A DNA stretch of 32,362 bases from Hellea sp. (GCA_020627655.1 JAHDGM010000029.1:1-32362); one strand, 5' to 3'. Shown: positions 1-9,718, counted from the stretch's first letter. The notes: generated from the sequence alone by a model not told the origin. Translations and numbers: made by a program.

Positions 1-1
1 G

Positions 2-124
2 CAGTCGGAGATTCAGCGCTTTTTAGATCGTCCCGCAAAAGAAAGCCCCGTTGTCGTGCAGGAACAGCGTCTCCCGCCAGGCAGCCCAATAGGGCAGGCT
101 GAAACCTGTTGGTTTTGTGATTAG
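2..124 (+). CDS. C-terminal end of an unknown protein (5' truncated by window)
   Basis: An open frame runs from the left edge for 40 codons to a TAG at 122-124. The visible tail is hydrophilic, rich in Pro and Gln, and ends in the motif ETCWFCD, with two cysteines as CxxC three residues from the end. A terminal CxxC could bind metal or be redox active, but I do not recognise the family. The stop overlaps by four bases the stop of the minus-strand gene that follows. Such tight tail-to-tail packing supports both stops being real. Most of the gene lies outside the window, so coding status rests on frame openness and packing only. Confidence 0.45.
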   Translation, partial: QSEIQRFLDRPAKESPVVVQEQRLPPGSPIGQAETCWFCD

Positions 125-744
125 GATATTCCTAAAAAGCCAAAATATTTAGCATAATACCCCATAACATCTTTTGGGATAAGGATGTCATATAATGCGC
201 CTGAAAATGGAATTAAAATAGCTATCGCAAGAAGGCTTCCAAAAGCAGGGAGCGTTTTTTTCGCAGTTTGGAAGCGACCCGGCCAGCCAAAATGAAGGGC
301 GCAGGCTGCGTGCACAAAAAATGACAGTATTGCGATGAAGTAATAAGGCCAAAAAACAAACTTTATTGGTGACAGCGTAACGGATCCTGCCGCCCAGTAA
401 AAATCAGTCTCTACGCCAAAAATGCTGTGCGTATATATAGCGGCGCTTGTGTGGATGGTCATAAACGCTATCAAGTAAAGGCCGCTATACATTTGAGCCT
501 TTACCCATTTTGACTTGTTCCGTCTCTTGGCCTTGAGACGTTTTATGCCTGTTACGATTTGTGTAATGATTGTTATGACAAGCAAGCCCTCGCCGATAGG
601 GTTTCGATATACCCACTGAATGGCATTGAGGGTCTTCAAATGGGCTTCAATGCCCACCCATGCGGTTAGATGAACGGCCAGATGAGAAATGATGAAGAGG
701 CCCAGGATTACAGCCGTAAGTCGATGAATTTTCTTGCTGCTCAT
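121..744 (-). CDS. Five-helix integral membrane protein, SdhC/cytochrome b558-like
   Basis: This 207-residue protein has about five hydrophobic segments (roughly residues 9-30, 50-67, 85-108, 130-152 and 165-190). Histidines lie in or next to the helices: H7, H21 and H25 in the first, H98 and H106 in the third, H145 and H151 in the fourth. The opening IHRLTAVILGLFIISHL resembles the first helix of the five-helix succinate dehydrogenase/fumarate reductase cytochrome b subunit (Bacillus SdhC type, about 200 aa), where such histidines bind haem b. No flavoprotein or iron-sulfur partner gene is visible, so a role in quinone-linked electron transfer is inference. There is no Shine-Dalgarno before the ATG. 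A TTGTCT-N17-ATATTT element ends about five bases upstream of the ATG, which would suit a leaderless transcript. The gene is divergent from nuoA. It could also be another haem-binding membrane protein. Confidence 0.55.
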   Translation of the reverse strand: MSSKKIHRLTAVILGLFIISHLAVHLTAWVGIEAHLKTLNAIQWVYRNPIGEGLLVITIITQIVTGIKRLKAKRRNKSKWVKAQMYSGLYLIAFMTIHTSAAIYTHSIFGVETDFYWAAGSVTLSPIKFVFWPYYFIAILSFFVHAACALHFGWPGRFQTAKKTLPAFGSLLAIAILIPFSGALYDILIPKDVMGYYAKYFGFLGIS

Positions 745-794
745 AAGTCAAATATTCTTGTGTACGCCTAATAGACAAGCGCATCATTTGCTTA

Positions 795-806
795 TGATCC
801 GGATCA
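795..806. promoter_or_regulatory. Perfect 12-bp palindrome between divergent genes
   Basis: TGATCCGGATCA is its own reverse complement. It lies in the non-coding stretch between the minus-strand cytochrome-like gene and nuoA, about 50 bp from the former's start. It could be a dimeric regulator site, but no known consensus is recognised and chance is not excluded. Confidence 0.25.
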
Positions 807-902
807 GCTATCTTGCTCATGTGTATAGCTGGCCGTTTTGTCGCGTTTTTCACCCATTTAGCCGTTGCAAAAGTAGGGCAGTCTTTATAGGTTCCGCCCG
901 AA

Positions 903-931
903 TTGCACCCCTGTGGGGTGTGAGTCTATAT
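903..931 (+). promoter_or_regulatory. Candidate promoter of the nuo operon with overlapping inverted repeat
   Basis: TTGCAC (903-908) and CTATAT (926-931) are separated by exactly 17 bp, a good fit to the alphaproteobacterial housekeeping sigma-70 pattern. Transcription would begin near 938, about 20 bases before nuoA. A perfect inverted repeat, CACCCC-TGT-GGGGTG (906-920), overlaps the -35 box and spacer, where a bound repressor would block polymerase. The promoter was found by eye and the operator role is inferred. Confidence 0.45.
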
Positions 932-957
932 TCGTACGACTTTATAAAAGCGCATTT

Positions 958-1323
958 ATGACAGACTTTTTGCTAGGATATCTGCCGGTTTTGATCCTTT
1001 TTGGGATCGCTTTGGCGTTATCAATCGCATTTCTACTGATTCCGGCCATTATCGCGCCGAAGCAACCGGATACGGAAAAGCTCTCGACTTATGAATGCGG
1101 GTTCAACGCCTTTGACGATTCTCGGATGAAATTTGACGTTCAGTTTTATCTCGTAGCGATTCTGTTCATTATTTTTGATCTCGAAGTGGCGTTTTTATTT
1201 CCATATGCAGTGTCCGCGGGGCATTTGGGGAACTACGCCTGGGTGGTTGTCATGATATTCCTTTTGGAGCTGACGGCTGGTCTTGTTTACGCTTGGAAGA
1301 AAGGCGCTCTGGACTGGCATTAG
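958..1323 (+). CDS. nuoA: NADH-quinone oxidoreductase subunit A (complex I)
   Basis: NuoA is a small membrane-arm subunit of proton-pumping complex I at the junction with the quinone site. The 121-residue product has three hydrophobic segments. It carries the family's conserved loop [20 protein letters not shown] (about residues 41-60), whose cysteine lies near the quinone channel, then the acidic helix motif [14 protein letters not shown] chose the ATG at 958 because it gives the usual NuoA length and N-terminus. An in-frame GTG at 913 would add 15 unconserved residues and overlap the candidate promoter. No strong Shine-Dalgarno is visible. It is the first gene of the operon, and nuoB follows after 24 bp. 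Confidence 0.96.
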   Translation: MTDFLLGYLPVLILFGIALALSIAFLLIPAIIAPKQPDTEKLSTYECGFNAFDDSRMKFDVQFYLVAILFIIFDLEVAFLFPYAVSAGHLGNYAWVVVMIFLLELTAGLVYAWKKGALDWH

Positions 1324-1347
1324 CCAGCTGGTTTGTGAGGAGGGAAG

Positions 1348-1914
1348 ATGTCCGATCAAATGCTAAAGGCGGGACAGGGTGCGCGGGATCTTGGTATTCC
1401 GGCCTATGACCCGAAAAAGCACGATCCGTTCTTTGATGGTTTGTCTGACCAATTAGCTGATAAGGGCTTTATCGTAGCGGCCTCCGATGATCTTGTAACA
1501 TGGGCGCGCACGGGGTCTTTGATGTGGATGACCTTTGGTCTTGCCTGCTGCGCCGTTGAGATGATGCAGGCGTCTATGCCGCGTTATGATGTAGAGCGCT
1601 TTGGTTTTGCGCCGCGTGCTTCCCCGCGCCAAAGTGACGTGATGATTGTAGCTGGCACGCTAACAAATAAAATGGCGCCAGCTTTACGGAAGGTTTATGA
1701 CCAAATGCCGGCGCCTCGTTATGTGATCTCTATGGGATCCTGTGCCAATGGCGGTGGGTATTATCATTATTCATATGCTGTTGTTCGCGGCTGCGACCGG
1801 ATTGTGCCCGTTGATGTTTATGTGCCGGGATGCCCGCCAACAGCGGAGGCCTTGGTCTACGGTATTTTGCAATTGCAGAAGAAAATCCGCCGCGAAGGCA
1901 ATATTGAGAGATAG
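1348..1914 (+). CDS. nuoB: NADH-quinone oxidoreductase subunit B (complex I, cluster N2)
   Basis: NuoB holds the terminal [4Fe-4S] cluster N2, which passes electrons to quinone. The four expected ligands are present: the tandem C67-C68 in [11 protein letters not shown]132 in SMGSCANGG and C162 in YVPGCPPT. Its 188 residues match alphaproteobacterial homologues, which carry an N-terminal tail of about 30 residues. A strong GAGGAGGG Shine-Dalgarno lies just upstream of the ATG. The stop is five bases before the nuoC GTG, so the two are probably translated in tandem. Nothing in the protein departs from the family. Confidence 0.98.
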   Translation: MSDQMLKAGQGARDLGIPAYDPKKHDPFFDGLSDQLADKGFIVAASDDLVTWARTGSLMWMTFGLACCAVEMMQASMPRYDVERFGFAPRASPRQSDVMIVAGTLTNKMAPALRKVYDQMPAPRYVISMGSCANGGGYYHYSYAVVRGCDRIVPVDVYVPGCPPTAEALVYGILQLQKKIRREGNIER

Positions 1915-1919
1915 AAACC

Positions 1920-2513
1920 GTGCAGGATTTAGTAGAACATATCGAATCTAGTCTCGGTGACGGGGTCAATTCCATCGATACGTCTTTTGGTGAGGTCACA
2001 ATCAATGCCCGCCGCGCAGCGATCAAGAATGTGATAACTTTCCTGAAAAGTGATAGTCTTTGTAAATTTGAAAGTCTGATCGATATATGTGGAGCGGACT
2101 ATCCTGCCCGAGAGCGTCGTTTTGACGTGGTGTATCATTTGCTCTCTATGGCCCATAATCAGCGTATCCGGGTGAAAATTACTACTGATGAGGTTGAGCC
2201 AGTGCGGTCCATCGCGGAAATTTTTCCGAATGCTGATTGGTATGAGCGTGAAGCTTTTGATATGTATGGTATTATTTTCGACCAGCACCCTGATCTGCGG
2301 CGAATTCTAACGGATTACGGTTTTGAAGGTTATCCCCTGCGTAAAGACTTCCCTCTGTCGGGTTATGTTGAGGTTCGGTATGACGAAGAGCGCAAATCAG
2401 TCGTCTATGAGCCTGTGAACTTGCCTCAGGAATATCGTAGTTTTGACTTCATGTCTCCGTGGGAAGGCGCAAAATATGTTCTTCCCGGTGATGAGAAGGA
2501 GGGCGAAGCTTGA
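1920..2513 (+). CDS. nuoC: NADH-quinone oxidoreductase subunit C (complex I)
   Basis: NuoC is the 30-kDa-type peripheral-arm subunit that packs against NuoD and NuoB without a cofactor. The 197-residue product carries the family signature near residues 110-150 ([20 protein letters not shown], then [20 protein letters not shown]) and the usual C-terminal [10 protein letters not shown]. It is a stand-alone NuoC, not the NuoCD fusion of enterobacteria. The start is GTG, five bases after nuoB, with GAGAG in the end of nuoB as a weak ribosome site. Its TGA overlaps the TTG start of the next gene as TTGA. Confidence 0.97.
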   Translation: MQDLVEHIESSLGDGVNSIDTSFGEVTINARRAAIKNVITFLKSDSLCKFESLIDICGADYPARERRFDVVYHLLSMAHNQRIRVKITTDEVEPVRSIAEIFPNADWYEREAFDMYGIIFDQHPDLRRILTDYGFEGYPLRKDFPLSGYVEVRYDEERKSVVYEPVNLPQEYRSFDFMSPWEGAKYVLPGDEKEGEA

Positions 2514-3019
2514 TCGCTTTTCGCGGCATAAGATTATTTCCTTTGCTGTCTGTGGCTTTGCTGAGTTCAGTAGGAACGACGCATGCTCAAGAGCGTCTGG
2601 GTTTCTCTCATGATGCTGACACGGTCCAGCGTATTGTAACTGAGCTAAAGGGTTTTACAGCGGATGATGCAAGGCATTGTAGCAAGGCAGAGGATGCTAT
2701 GGTTCAGGCCTGTAATGCCTGGGAAGCGTGTGATGAGGGGCGCGAAGAGATATTTGATAGCCAGGTTGGCGAAACTTACATTGATGACCGGTTTATTGTC
2801 TTTGATGTTTTAGAGGCGGCCTCTAGTGAGCAATTTGAGCTGAATACGGAAATTATAAGCGCGGTAGTTAAGCCTCGGTTTGATATTGAGTTGATGAAAA
2901 CAGACCAGTCGGCATTTGATCGTGCGCGCGACCACCACAAATTCTGCAAAACCAAAATTTATAACGCGGCAGTTCGGGTTAAAGCGAATAGCGTGAAGGA
3001 GGCTGAGAATGGCAAGTGA
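2510..3019 (+). CDS. Exported hypothetical protein inserted between nuoC and nuoD
   Basis: This 169-residue protein is unrecognised. It begins with a classical Sec signal peptide: Arg at 5 and 8, a hydrophobic core at about 9-22, and a likely signal peptidase I site after THA at residue 26. The mature part is hydrophilic, contains four cysteines (C57, C68, C74, C146) and probably folds as helices. An even cysteine number in an exported protein would suit two disulfides. The start is TTG, overlapping the nuoC stop, with AGGAGG at 2497-2502 seven bases upstream; that strong site makes this start convincing. Its stop lies inside nuoD, an 11-base overlap. Location suggests co-expression with complex I, and a periplasmic assembly or stability role is conceivable, but no function can be read from sequence. 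Confidence 0.85.
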   Translation: MIAFRGIRLFPLLSVALLSSVGTTHAQERLGFSHDADTVQRIVTELKGFTADDARHCSKAEDAMVQACNAWEACDEGREEIFDSQVGETYIDDRFIVFDVLEAASSEQFELNTEIISAVVKPRFDIELMKTDQSAFDRARDHHKFCKTKIYNAAVRVKANSVKEAENGK

Positions 3020-4202
3020 GGCCATACTCGAGGGTGAAGATCGTAATTTTACGATCAATTTTGGCCCCCAGCACCCGGCGGCACACGGTGTTTTGCGCCT
3101 TGTTCTTGAGCTGGACGGCGAGATTGTCGAGCGGGTTGATCCGCATATAGGCCTTTTACATCGAGGCACTGAAAAGCTGATTGAGCATAAGACCTATCTT
3201 CAGGCTATGCCATATTTTGATCGTCTTGATTATGTTGCGCCTATGAATCAAGAGCATGCTTATTGCATGGCGATTGAAAAGCTGTCCGGTATCGAAGTGC
3301 CGCGCCGTGCACAGTTCATACGTGTTATTTTTTCCGAAATCGGGCGAATTTTATCTCATATGCTCAATGTGACAACTCAGGCCATGGATGTAGGTGCGTT
3401 GACGCCGCCTGTTTGGGGTTTTGAGGAGCGTGAAAAGTTGATGGTCTTTTACGAACGAGCCTCTGGGTCTCGTATGCACGCGGCTTACTTCCGCCCGGGC
3501 GGCGTTCATCAGGATTTGCCGCCGCAGCTAGTTGCGGATATTGATGTCTGGTGCGATCAGTTCCATGAAAAACTGGATGATATTGAAACGCTTCTCACGG
3601 AGAACCGTATCTTCAAACAACGTAATGTTGATATTGGCGTAGTGTCCAAGCAAGATGCTTATGATTGGGGTTTCTCTGGCGTATTGGTCCGTGGTTCGGG
3701 CATTCCTTGGGATTTGCGCCGTGCTCAGCCTTATGAAGTCTATGAAGAACTCGATTTTAAAATCCCGCTGGGTAAAAATGGCGACTGCTATGATCGTTAT
3801 CTCTGCCGTGTTGAGGAAATGCATGAAAGTGCGCGCATCATCAAGCAGTGCATTTCAATGATGCCCGAAGGTCCGGTGATGTCTGAGGATAATAAAATAA
3901 CACCGCCGCGCCGGGCTGATATGAAAACCAGCATGGAAGCTTTGATTCATCATTTCAAACTTTACACTGAAGGTTTTCATGTGCCTGAAGGTGAGGTTTA
4001 TACCTGCGTTGAAGCTCCGAAGGGTGAGTTTGGTGTTTATCTGGTCTCGGATGGTTCCAATAAGCCGTATCGCTGTAAAATTCGCGCGCCGGGTTTCCCA
4101 CATTTGGCGGCTATGGATTATCTGAATAAAGGGCACATGCTGGCTGATGTATCGGCCATTCTTGGATCCTTGGATATCGTGTTTGGGGAGATTGATCGAT
4201 GA
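3009..4202 (+). CDS. nuoD: NADH-quinone oxidoreductase subunit D (complex I)
   Basis: NuoD is the 49-kDa-type subunit derived from the [NiFe]-hydrogenase large subunit; with NuoB it forms the quinone pocket. The 397-residue protein opens with [14 protein letters not shown]. By gapless alignment, H26 and Y75 (in PYFDRLDY) correspond to the His and Tyr that contact the quinone headgroup in characterised enzymes. The C-terminal GEIDR is typical. The start ATG at 3009 sits inside the 3' end of the upstream exported-protein gene and is preceded by a strong AAGGAGG. The stop overlaps the nuoE ATG as ATGA. Length and motifs are ordinary. Confidence 0.98.
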   Translation: MASEAILEGEDRNFTINFGPQHPAAHGVLRLVLELDGEIVERVDPHIGLLHRGTEKLIEHKTYLQAMPYFDRLDYVAPMNQEHAYCMAIEKLSGIEVPRRAQFIRVIFSEIGRILSHMLNVTTQAMDVGALTPPVWGFEEREKLMVFYERASGSRMHAAYFRPGGVHQDLPPQLVADIDVWCDQFHEKLDDIETLLTENRIFKQRNVDIGVVSKQDAYDWGFSGVLVRGSGIPWDLRRAQPYEVYEELDFKIPLGKNGDCYDRYLCRVEEMHESARIIKQCISMMPEGPVMSEDNKITPPRRADMKTSMEALIHHFKLYTEGFHVPEGEVYTCVEAPKGEFGVYLVSDGSNKPYRCKIRAPGFPHLAAMDYLNKGHMLADVSAILGSLDIVFGEIDR

Positions 4203-5215
4203 GTGCTCGTCGTCTTGCCATATCGCAGCCGGATAATTTTCAATTATCTGCATCGGCCAAGAAAAAGATTGCCGCCTGGGTCAAAAAATATCCCAAAGAC
4301 CGTCAGCGCTCGGCGCTTATCCCGGCGCTTTGGATCGCTCAAAAAGATGCTGGCGGCTGGATCCCTGAGGCAGCCTTGCGGGAGCTTGGCGACATGCTGG
4401 ATATGCCTTATATCCGTGTCTACGAAGTGGTTACATTTTATACCATGTTCAATTTGGAGCCTGTGGGTGAGCACCACATCCAGCTTTGTGGAACAACGCC
4501 GTGTTGGCTCCGTGGCTCCGACGCCTTAATAGAAGTTTTGGAGCGCCGGATTGGACCGCGCGGTTCAGTTTCCAGCGACGGCAAGCTGTCATGGGTTGAG
4601 GTTGAGTGTCTGGGGGCTTGCGCGAATGCACCCATGGCCCAAATTTCAAACAACAAAGGTGATGATTATTACGAAGATTTGACGGCAGAGACTTTTGAAC
4701 AATTACTCGATGATCTATCGGCAGGAAAATCTGTCAATCACGGCCCGCAAAACTCGCGTCACACGTCAGAACCAGAAGGTGGTAATAATACACTGACGGG
4801 AGAAGGGCCTTATCTTGAAGACAAGCTTGTCTACCTGCCGAATACGGCAAAGAAGACGAAGATGAGTGTTCATGGCGGCGCGCCAAAGGCTAAGCGAAAA
4901 GCTGCCACGACAACAAAGGCTGCGCAAAAGCCTAAAGTGCAGAAAAAAGCACCTGCTAAGAAGGCGGCGAAACCCAAGGTTATATATAAAGGCGGACCAA
5001 CAGACGGAACGCCGGATGATCTAAAGCTGATCAAAGGTATTGGGCCAAAGTTTGAGAAAGACCTGAATTCCAAGGGTATTTATTATTTCCGCCAAATTGC
5101 TGCCTGGAAAGTAGCTGATGTCAAAATGGTGGAAGAGCTGATTGACTCTATTCCTGGCCGTATAAAGCGGGATGAATGGGTCAAACAGGCAAAGTCACTG
5201 GCGAAGAAGGCGTAG
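4199..5215 (+). CDS. nuoE: NADH-quinone oxidoreductase subunit E with C-terminal HhH/H3TH extension
   Basis: Residues 1 to about 165 form the thioredoxin-like 24-kDa subunit that carries [2Fe-2S] cluster N1a; ligands C97, C102, C137 and C141 are all present (LCGTTPC and ECLGAC). The protein then continues to 338 residues, about twice the core. An unconserved spacer is followed by a very basic Lys/Ala-rich linker (about 230-262), reminiscent of histone-like tails. A compact domain follows at about 270-338 with the helix-hairpin-helix core [13 protein letters not shown] and a terminal DEWVKQAK. Similar extensions, annotated as H3TH or flap-endonuclease-like HhH, occur on NuoE of many alphaproteobacteria from memory. 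The same domain recurs here on RpsB. The extension's function is unknown. The start overlaps nuoD (ATGA). Confidence 0.95.
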   Translation: MSARRLAISQPDNFQLSASAKKKIAAWVKKYPKDRQRSALIPALWIAQKDAGGWIPEAALRELGDMLDMPYIRVYEVVTFYTMFNLEPVGEHHIQLCGTTPCWLRGSDALIEVLERRIGPRGSVSSDGKLSWVEVECLGACANAPMAQISNNKGDDYYEDLTAETFEQLLDDLSAGKSVNHGPQNSRHTSEPEGGNNTLTGEGPYLEDKLVYLPNTAKKTKMSVHGGAPKAKRKAATTTKAAQKPKVQKKAPAKKAAKPKVIYKGGPTDGTPDDLKLIKGIGPKFEKDLNSKGIYYFRQIAAWKVADVKMVEELIDSIPGRIKRDEWVKQAKSLAKKA

Positions 5216-5220
5216 GGAAT

Positions 5221-6537
5221 ATGGCACAGCTTCTTCAGGATAAAGACCGCATTTTTACGAACCTTTATGGTTTGGAAGACTGGCGACTTGAAGCTGCCAA
5301 GCGGCGCGGCGCGTGGCTTGGTACGAAAGAGATGATCCAGCAGGGTCATGACTGGGTTGTAGATCAGGTTAAAGCCTCTGGCCTGCGTGGACGTGGCGGA
5401 GCTGGATTTCCGACAGGTCTGAAATGGTCTTTTATGCCAAAGGAAGTCGGAGTTCGTCCACATTATCTTGTCGTCAATGCTGATGAGTCAGAGCCGGGAA
5501 CTTGTAAAGACCGGGAAATGATGCGGCATGATCCGCATCTGTTGATCGAAGGATGTTTATTGGCGTCTTTCGCTATGAGAGCTCATGCCTGTTATATCTA
5601 TCTGCGCGGCGAGTATATTTTTGAACGGCATCGTCTTCAAGCGGCGGTTGAAGAAGCCTACGCGGCTGGTTTGGTCGGTAAAAATGCCTGTGGGTCTGGC
5701 TGGGATTTTGACATTTATGTGCATCACGGCGCCGGGGCTTATATCTGCGGTGAAGAAACTGCGCTTCTGGAAAGTCTTGAGGGTAAAAAGGGACAGCCTC
5801 GATTAAAGCCACCATTTCCGGCAAATGCCGGGCTCTACGGTTGCCCGACTACGGTGAACAATGTTGAATCTATTGCTGTCGTGGGAACAATCCTGCGCCG
5901 CGGAGCGGATTGGTTCACACAGTTCGGCCGTGACAATAATAAGGGGACAAAAGTTTTCTCAATTTCAGGTCACGTCAATAAGCCGTGTAATGTTGAAGAA
6001 GCTCTGTCTATCCCATTGAAAACATTGATAGAAGAATATGCCGGCGGCGTTAGAGGCGGCTGGGATAATCTCAAAGCGGTTATTCCGGGTGGGTCATCTG
6101 TACCTCTTTTGCCCAAAGAAATTTGTGACACAGTTTTGATGGATTTTGATGCTTTAAGAGAACATCAATCAGGGCTTGGAACGGCGGCCGTCATCGTGAT
6201 GGATCAAAGTACAGACGTTGTGAAAGCGATCGCCCGCCTGTCTTATTTTTATAAACATGAAAGCTGTGGCCAGTGTACGCCGTGCCGTGAAGGTACGGGC
6301 TGGATGTGGCGCGTTATGGAACGCATGGTACGCGGCGAAGCAGAGACTTCGGAAATTGATATGCTCTTAAACGTAACCAAGCAGGTTGAAGGTCATACAA
6401 TTTGCGCGCTCGGTGACGCAGCTGCATGGCCAATTCAAGGTCTGATCCGTCATTTCCGTCATGAAATCGAAGAGCGCATCGATAATTACCGGGCGGGCAA
6501 ACCTGTTTTTGTCCCGGCTATGGAAGCGGCGGAGTAG
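5221..6537 (+). CDS. nuoF: NADH-quinone oxidoreductase subunit F (NADH/FMN site)
   Basis: NuoF is the 51-kDa subunit where NADH is oxidised through FMN. The 438-residue product shows the glycine-rich nucleotide motif [10 protein letters not shown] (57-66), the FMN/NADH loop [19 protein letters not shown], and the N3 [4Fe-4S] ligands C349, C352, C355 (SCGQCTPC) and C395 (HTICALGD). I start it at 5221, five bases after nuoE, giving the family N-terminus [12 protein letters not shown]. An in-frame ATG at 5176 would add 15 residues encoded inside nuoE with no homology expected. nuoG begins two bases after the stop. Confidence 0.98.
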   Translation: MAQLLQDKDRIFTNLYGLEDWRLEAAKRRGAWLGTKEMIQQGHDWVVDQVKASGLRGRGGAGFPTGLKWSFMPKEVGVRPHYLVVNADESEPGTCKDREMMRHDPHLLIEGCLLASFAMRAHACYIYLRGEYIFERHRLQAAVEEAYAAGLVGKNACGSGWDFDIYVHHGAGAYICGEETALLESLEGKKGQPRLKPPFPANAGLYGCPTTVNNVESIAVVGTILRRGADWFTQFGRDNNKGTKVFSISGHVNKPCNVEEALSIPLKTLIEEYAGGVRGGWDNLKAVIPGGSSVPLLPKEICDTVLMDFDALREHQSGLGTAAVIVMDQSTDVVKAIARLSYFYKHESCGQCTPCREGTGWMWRVMERMVRGEAETSEIDMLLNVTKQVEGHTICALGDAAAWPIQGLIRHFRHEIEERIDNYRAGKPVFVPAMEAAE

Positions 6538-6539
6538 AC

Positions 6540-8645
6540 ATGTCAGATCTTCGTAAAATCAATATTGACGGCACTGAATACGAGCTACCAGGCGAATACA
6601 CGCTGATGCAGGCTTGTGAAGAGTCAGGCGCAGAAATTCCGCGTTTCTGTTATCATGAACGTCTATCCATTGCAGGTAATTGCCGCATGTGTCTGGTTGA
6701 GTGGGTAGGAGCGCCGAAACCTCAGGCATCTTGTGCTCTGCAGTTGCGTGATCTGCGCCCAAACCGGGACGGCACACCGCCTAATATTCGCACAAATTCC
6801 GAAACGGTGAAAAAAGCCCGTGAAGGGGTCATGGAATTCCTTCTGATCAACCACCCTCTGGATTGTCCTATTTGTGATCAGGGCGGCGAATGTGATTTGC
6901 AGGATCAGGCAATGGCTTATGGCCGGGACAGTTCGCGCTTTGAAGAGAATAAGCGGGCTGTTGATGACAAACATATGGGCCCGCTGGTCAATACGGTTAT
7001 GACGCGCTGCATTCAGTGTACGCGCTGCGTTCGGTTTATTACCGAGGTTGCGGGGGTCCCTGAAATTGGCTTGGCCTCCCGTGGTGAAGATGCCGAAATC
7101 ACAACCTATCTTGAGCAGTCACTAACGTCAGAAATGTCCGGCAATGTGATTGACCTCTGCCCTGTCGGAGCGCTGACTTCTAAACCTTATGCGTTTAATG
7201 CGCGCCCTTGGGAATTGGATAGCGTTCAAAGTGTTGATGTTATGGATGCTATTGGCGCAAATATCCGCGTGGATAGCCGAACTGGTCGCGTATTGCGTAT
7301 ATTGCCAGTCGAAAATGATGACATCAATGAAGAATGGATTTCTGATAAAACCCGCTTTGTCTGGGATGGGCTATCCCGCCAGCGTTTAGATAGACCATTT
7401 ATCCGAAGAAACGGTAAGCTATCGCCCGCAAGCTGGGATGAAGCTTTGGCATTAGCGGCAGAAAAGCTGTCTGGTGATCCGGAAAAGATTGCCGCCATAG
7501 CCGGTGACCTGTGTGACGCCGAAAGTATGAAAGCGCTTAAGGACCTCATGGATGGTCTGGGTGTTAAGAGCCTTGAATGTCGTCAGGACGGCGCAAAGCT
7601 GGGGGGTTCCGACCGCCGTGGTTATTTGTTCAATACAACTATTGCCGGACTTGAAGAGGCTGACGCTATTCTGTTGATAGGAACAAATCCTCGTTTCGAA
7701 GCACCGCTTATCAATACACGTATTCGTAAGACATGGATCGCAGGGGATTTGGAAATAGGCCTTATCGGTGAGAAATCTGATTTAACTTATCCTTACACTC
7801 ACGTGGGAACATCTGCGTCAGATATTGCGAAGTTCATGAAATCAAACGCGGGTTTTGCTAAAGTTTTCAAGAAAGCTAAAAAACCAGTGATCATCATTGG
7901 GTCCGGTGCATTAGTAGGCGAAGGCGGCGAAGCTGTTCTGCGGGCCTGCGGGGAACTCGCCAAATCTTGCGGCGTCGTGCGTGATGACTGGAATGGGTTT
8001 AATGTTTTACATAATGCCGCGTCGCGGGTTGCGGGTCTTGATATGGGCTTTATCCCCGGCGAAGGCGGCCGCGACCTTCAAGGAATTTTATCAGCTGCAG
8101 CATCGGGTGACATTGAAACGGTTTATCTATTAGGCGCAGATGAAATCCCGACAGCTAAACTTGAAAAGGCGTTTGTCATCTATCAGGGCAGTCATGGTGA
8201 TAATGGTGCTCACGTCGCTGACATTATCCTGCCGGGTGCAGCCTATACGGAAAAAGACGGCCTTTATACTAATCTGGAAGGCCGGGTTCAGATGGGTTTT
8301 GCAGCCGTTTCGCCCAAGGGTGAGGCCAAACCGGATTGGGCTATTATTCGGGCATTATCCGGGCATATGAAACGTGAATTGCCCTATGATAGTTTGGAGC
8401 AATTGCGCGAAAAGCTGATGGCTGATCTGCCGGTATTTGCCGGTATTGATTATATTTCGGACTCTGAGGAAAGCGGCGTATTTACACCTGAAACACTGGG
8501 GTCTGATGGCAAGATTTCGGCGACAAATTTCAGCTTGCCAATTGATGATTTCTACATGACTAATCCGATTGCAAGGGCATCAAAAGTGATGGCCGAGTGT
8601 TCTGAAGTCGGCAGCACCGCAGCTATTAAGGAGGCGGCCGAGTAA
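6540..8645 (+). CDS. nuoG: NADH-quinone oxidoreductase subunit G (Fe-S clusters N1b, N4, N5)
   Basis: NuoG is the largest peripheral subunit and wires electrons from NuoF towards NuoI. In its 701 residues the ligands can be listed: N1b by C37, C48, C51 and C65; N5 by H105, C109, C112 and C118; N4 by C157, C160, C163 and C207. Beyond about residue 220 it adopts the molybdopterin-oxidoreductase-like fold. The region that in E. coli carries the CxxCxxxC ligands of N7 has no such cysteines here, so N7 should be absent, as in mitochondrial-type complex I. The gene starts two bases after nuoF and its TAA overlaps the nuoH ATG by one base (TAATG). Confidence 0.98.
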   Translation: MSDLRKINIDGTEYELPGEYTLMQACEESGAEIPRFCYHERLSIAGNCRMCLVEWVGAPKPQASCALQLRDLRPNRDGTPPNIRTNSETVKKAREGVMEFLLINHPLDCPICDQGGECDLQDQAMAYGRDSSRFEENKRAVDDKHMGPLVNTVMTRCIQCTRCVRFITEVAGVPEIGLASRGEDAEITTYLEQSLTSEMSGNVIDLCPVGALTSKPYAFNARPWELDSVQSVDVMDAIGANIRVDSRTGRVLRILPVENDDINEEWISDKTRFVWDGLSRQRLDRPFIRRNGKLSPASWDEALALAAEKLSGDPEKIAAIAGDLCDAESMKALKDLMDGLGVKSLECRQDGAKLGGSDRRGYLFNTTIAGLEEADAILLIGTNPRFEAPLINTRIRKTWIAGDLEIGLIGEKSDLTYPYTHVGTSASDIAKFMKSNAGFAKVFKKAKKPVIIIGSGALVGEGGEAVLRACGELAKSCGVVRDDWNGFNVLHNAASRVAGLDMGFIPGEGGRDLQGILSAAASGDIETVYLLGADEIPTAKLEKAFVIYQGSHGDNGAHVADIILPGAAYTEKDGLYTNLEGRVQMGFAAVSPKGEAKPDWAIIRALSGHMKRELPYDSLEQLREKLMADLPVFAGIDYISDSEESGVFTPETLGSDGKISATNFSLPIDDFYMTNPIARASKVMAECSEVGSTAAIKEAAE

Positions 8646-9718
8646 TGTTTGAACTTATTCAATTCTGGTCTAACCTCTCTCCGCTGGCATGGTTTGGGTG
8701 GAAGATAGCGCAAGTCCTTGCCTTCGTACTGGTGCTGGCTTTGTTAGTTGCCGCACTTGTTCTGGCCGATCGTAAGATATGGGCTGCAGCTCAAATGCGC
8801 CGTGGGCCCAATGTTGTGGGTGTATTTGGCCTTTTACAAACCATCGCTGATGCCCTGAAATTCTTTTTTAAAGAACTCATCGTGCCGTCAGGTTCAGATA
8901 AGTTTTTGTTTATTGCAGCGCCCGTTATTACATTGGTTATGGCCTTTTTAGCCTGGGCGGTCATACCTGTTGCCCCGGGATGGGTGATGTCAGACATTAA
9001 TGTGGGCGTTTTATATGTCTTGGCCATCTCCTCATTGGGGGTTTACGGCATTATTATTGGGGGCTGGGCGTCTAATTCAAAGTATCCATTTATGGGTGCT
9101 TTGCGCTCTGCAGCGCAGATGATCTCATATGAAGTTTCGATTGGCTTTATTATTCTGACAGTTGCAGCGCTTGTCGGCAGTTTGAACCTGACTGAAATTG
9201 TAGCCGCTCAAGAAGGCGGTTTTTGGAATTGGCATATGTTCTATCTCAATTTCAGTAACCCTGTGCATTTATTGCTGTTCCCGGTTATGTTTTACATGGG
9301 TATCCTGTTTTTTATCTCTGCTCTGGCAGAGACTAATCGCCCGCCATTTGACCTACCGGAAGCTGAATCCGAGCTGGTTGCAGGTTATCAGGTTGAATAC
9401 TCCTCAACACCGTTCTTGATGTATTTCTTTGGGGAATATGTGAACATAATGCTGCTCTGCGGAATGATGACGATCTTGTTCCTGGGTGGTTGGCATGCGC
9501 CTATCGATTTAGGTTTTCAGTTCTTGCCGCCTGTATTCTGGTTCTTCCTGAAATGTTCGTTCCTGTTCTTCTTATTCGCCATGGTGAAGGCTATTGTACC
9601 GCGCTATCGTTATGACCAACTGATGCGTCTGGGCTGGAAAGTCTTCCTGCCGACGGCTTTGGTATCGATCATGATCGTGCTAACTTTTGTCAACTTCTTT
9701 GGAACGGGAGCTACCTAA
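8645..9718 (+). CDS. nuoH: NADH-quinone oxidoreductase subunit H (complex I membrane subunit)
   Basis: NuoH is the ND1-type subunit that joins the peripheral and membrane arms and lines the quinone tunnel. The 357-residue protein has about eight hydrophobic helices. Conserved cytoplasmic motifs are present: [21 protein letters not shown] (about 51-71) and [20 protein letters not shown] followed by [11 protein letters not shown], whose acidic residues belong to the E-channel. It overlaps nuoG and nuoI by one base at each end (TAATG), indicating coupled translation. Nothing unusual is seen. Confidence 0.98.
   Translation: MFELIQFWSNLSPLAWFGWKIAQVLAFVLVLALLVAALVLADRKIWAAAQMRRGPNVVGVFGLLQTIADALKFFFKELIVPSGSDKFLFIAAPVITLVMAFLAWAVIPVAPGWVMSDINVGVLYVLAISSLGVYGIIIGGWASNSKYPFMGALRSAAQMISYEVSIGFIILTVAALVGSLNLTEIVAAQEGGFWNWHMFYLNFSNPVHLLLFPVMFYMGILFFISALAETNRPPFDLPEAESELVAGYQVEYSSTPFLMYFFGEYVNIMLLCGMMTILFLGGWHAPIDLGFQFLPPVFWFFLKCSFLFFLFAMVKAIVPRYRYDQLMRLGWKVFLPTALVSIMIVLTFVNFFGTGAT

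Noticed and set aside
5176-5220. Longer NuoF start inside nuoE
   Set aside because: It would add 15 residues not expected in the family; the ATG at 5221 directly after the nuoE stop fits the operon's spacing.
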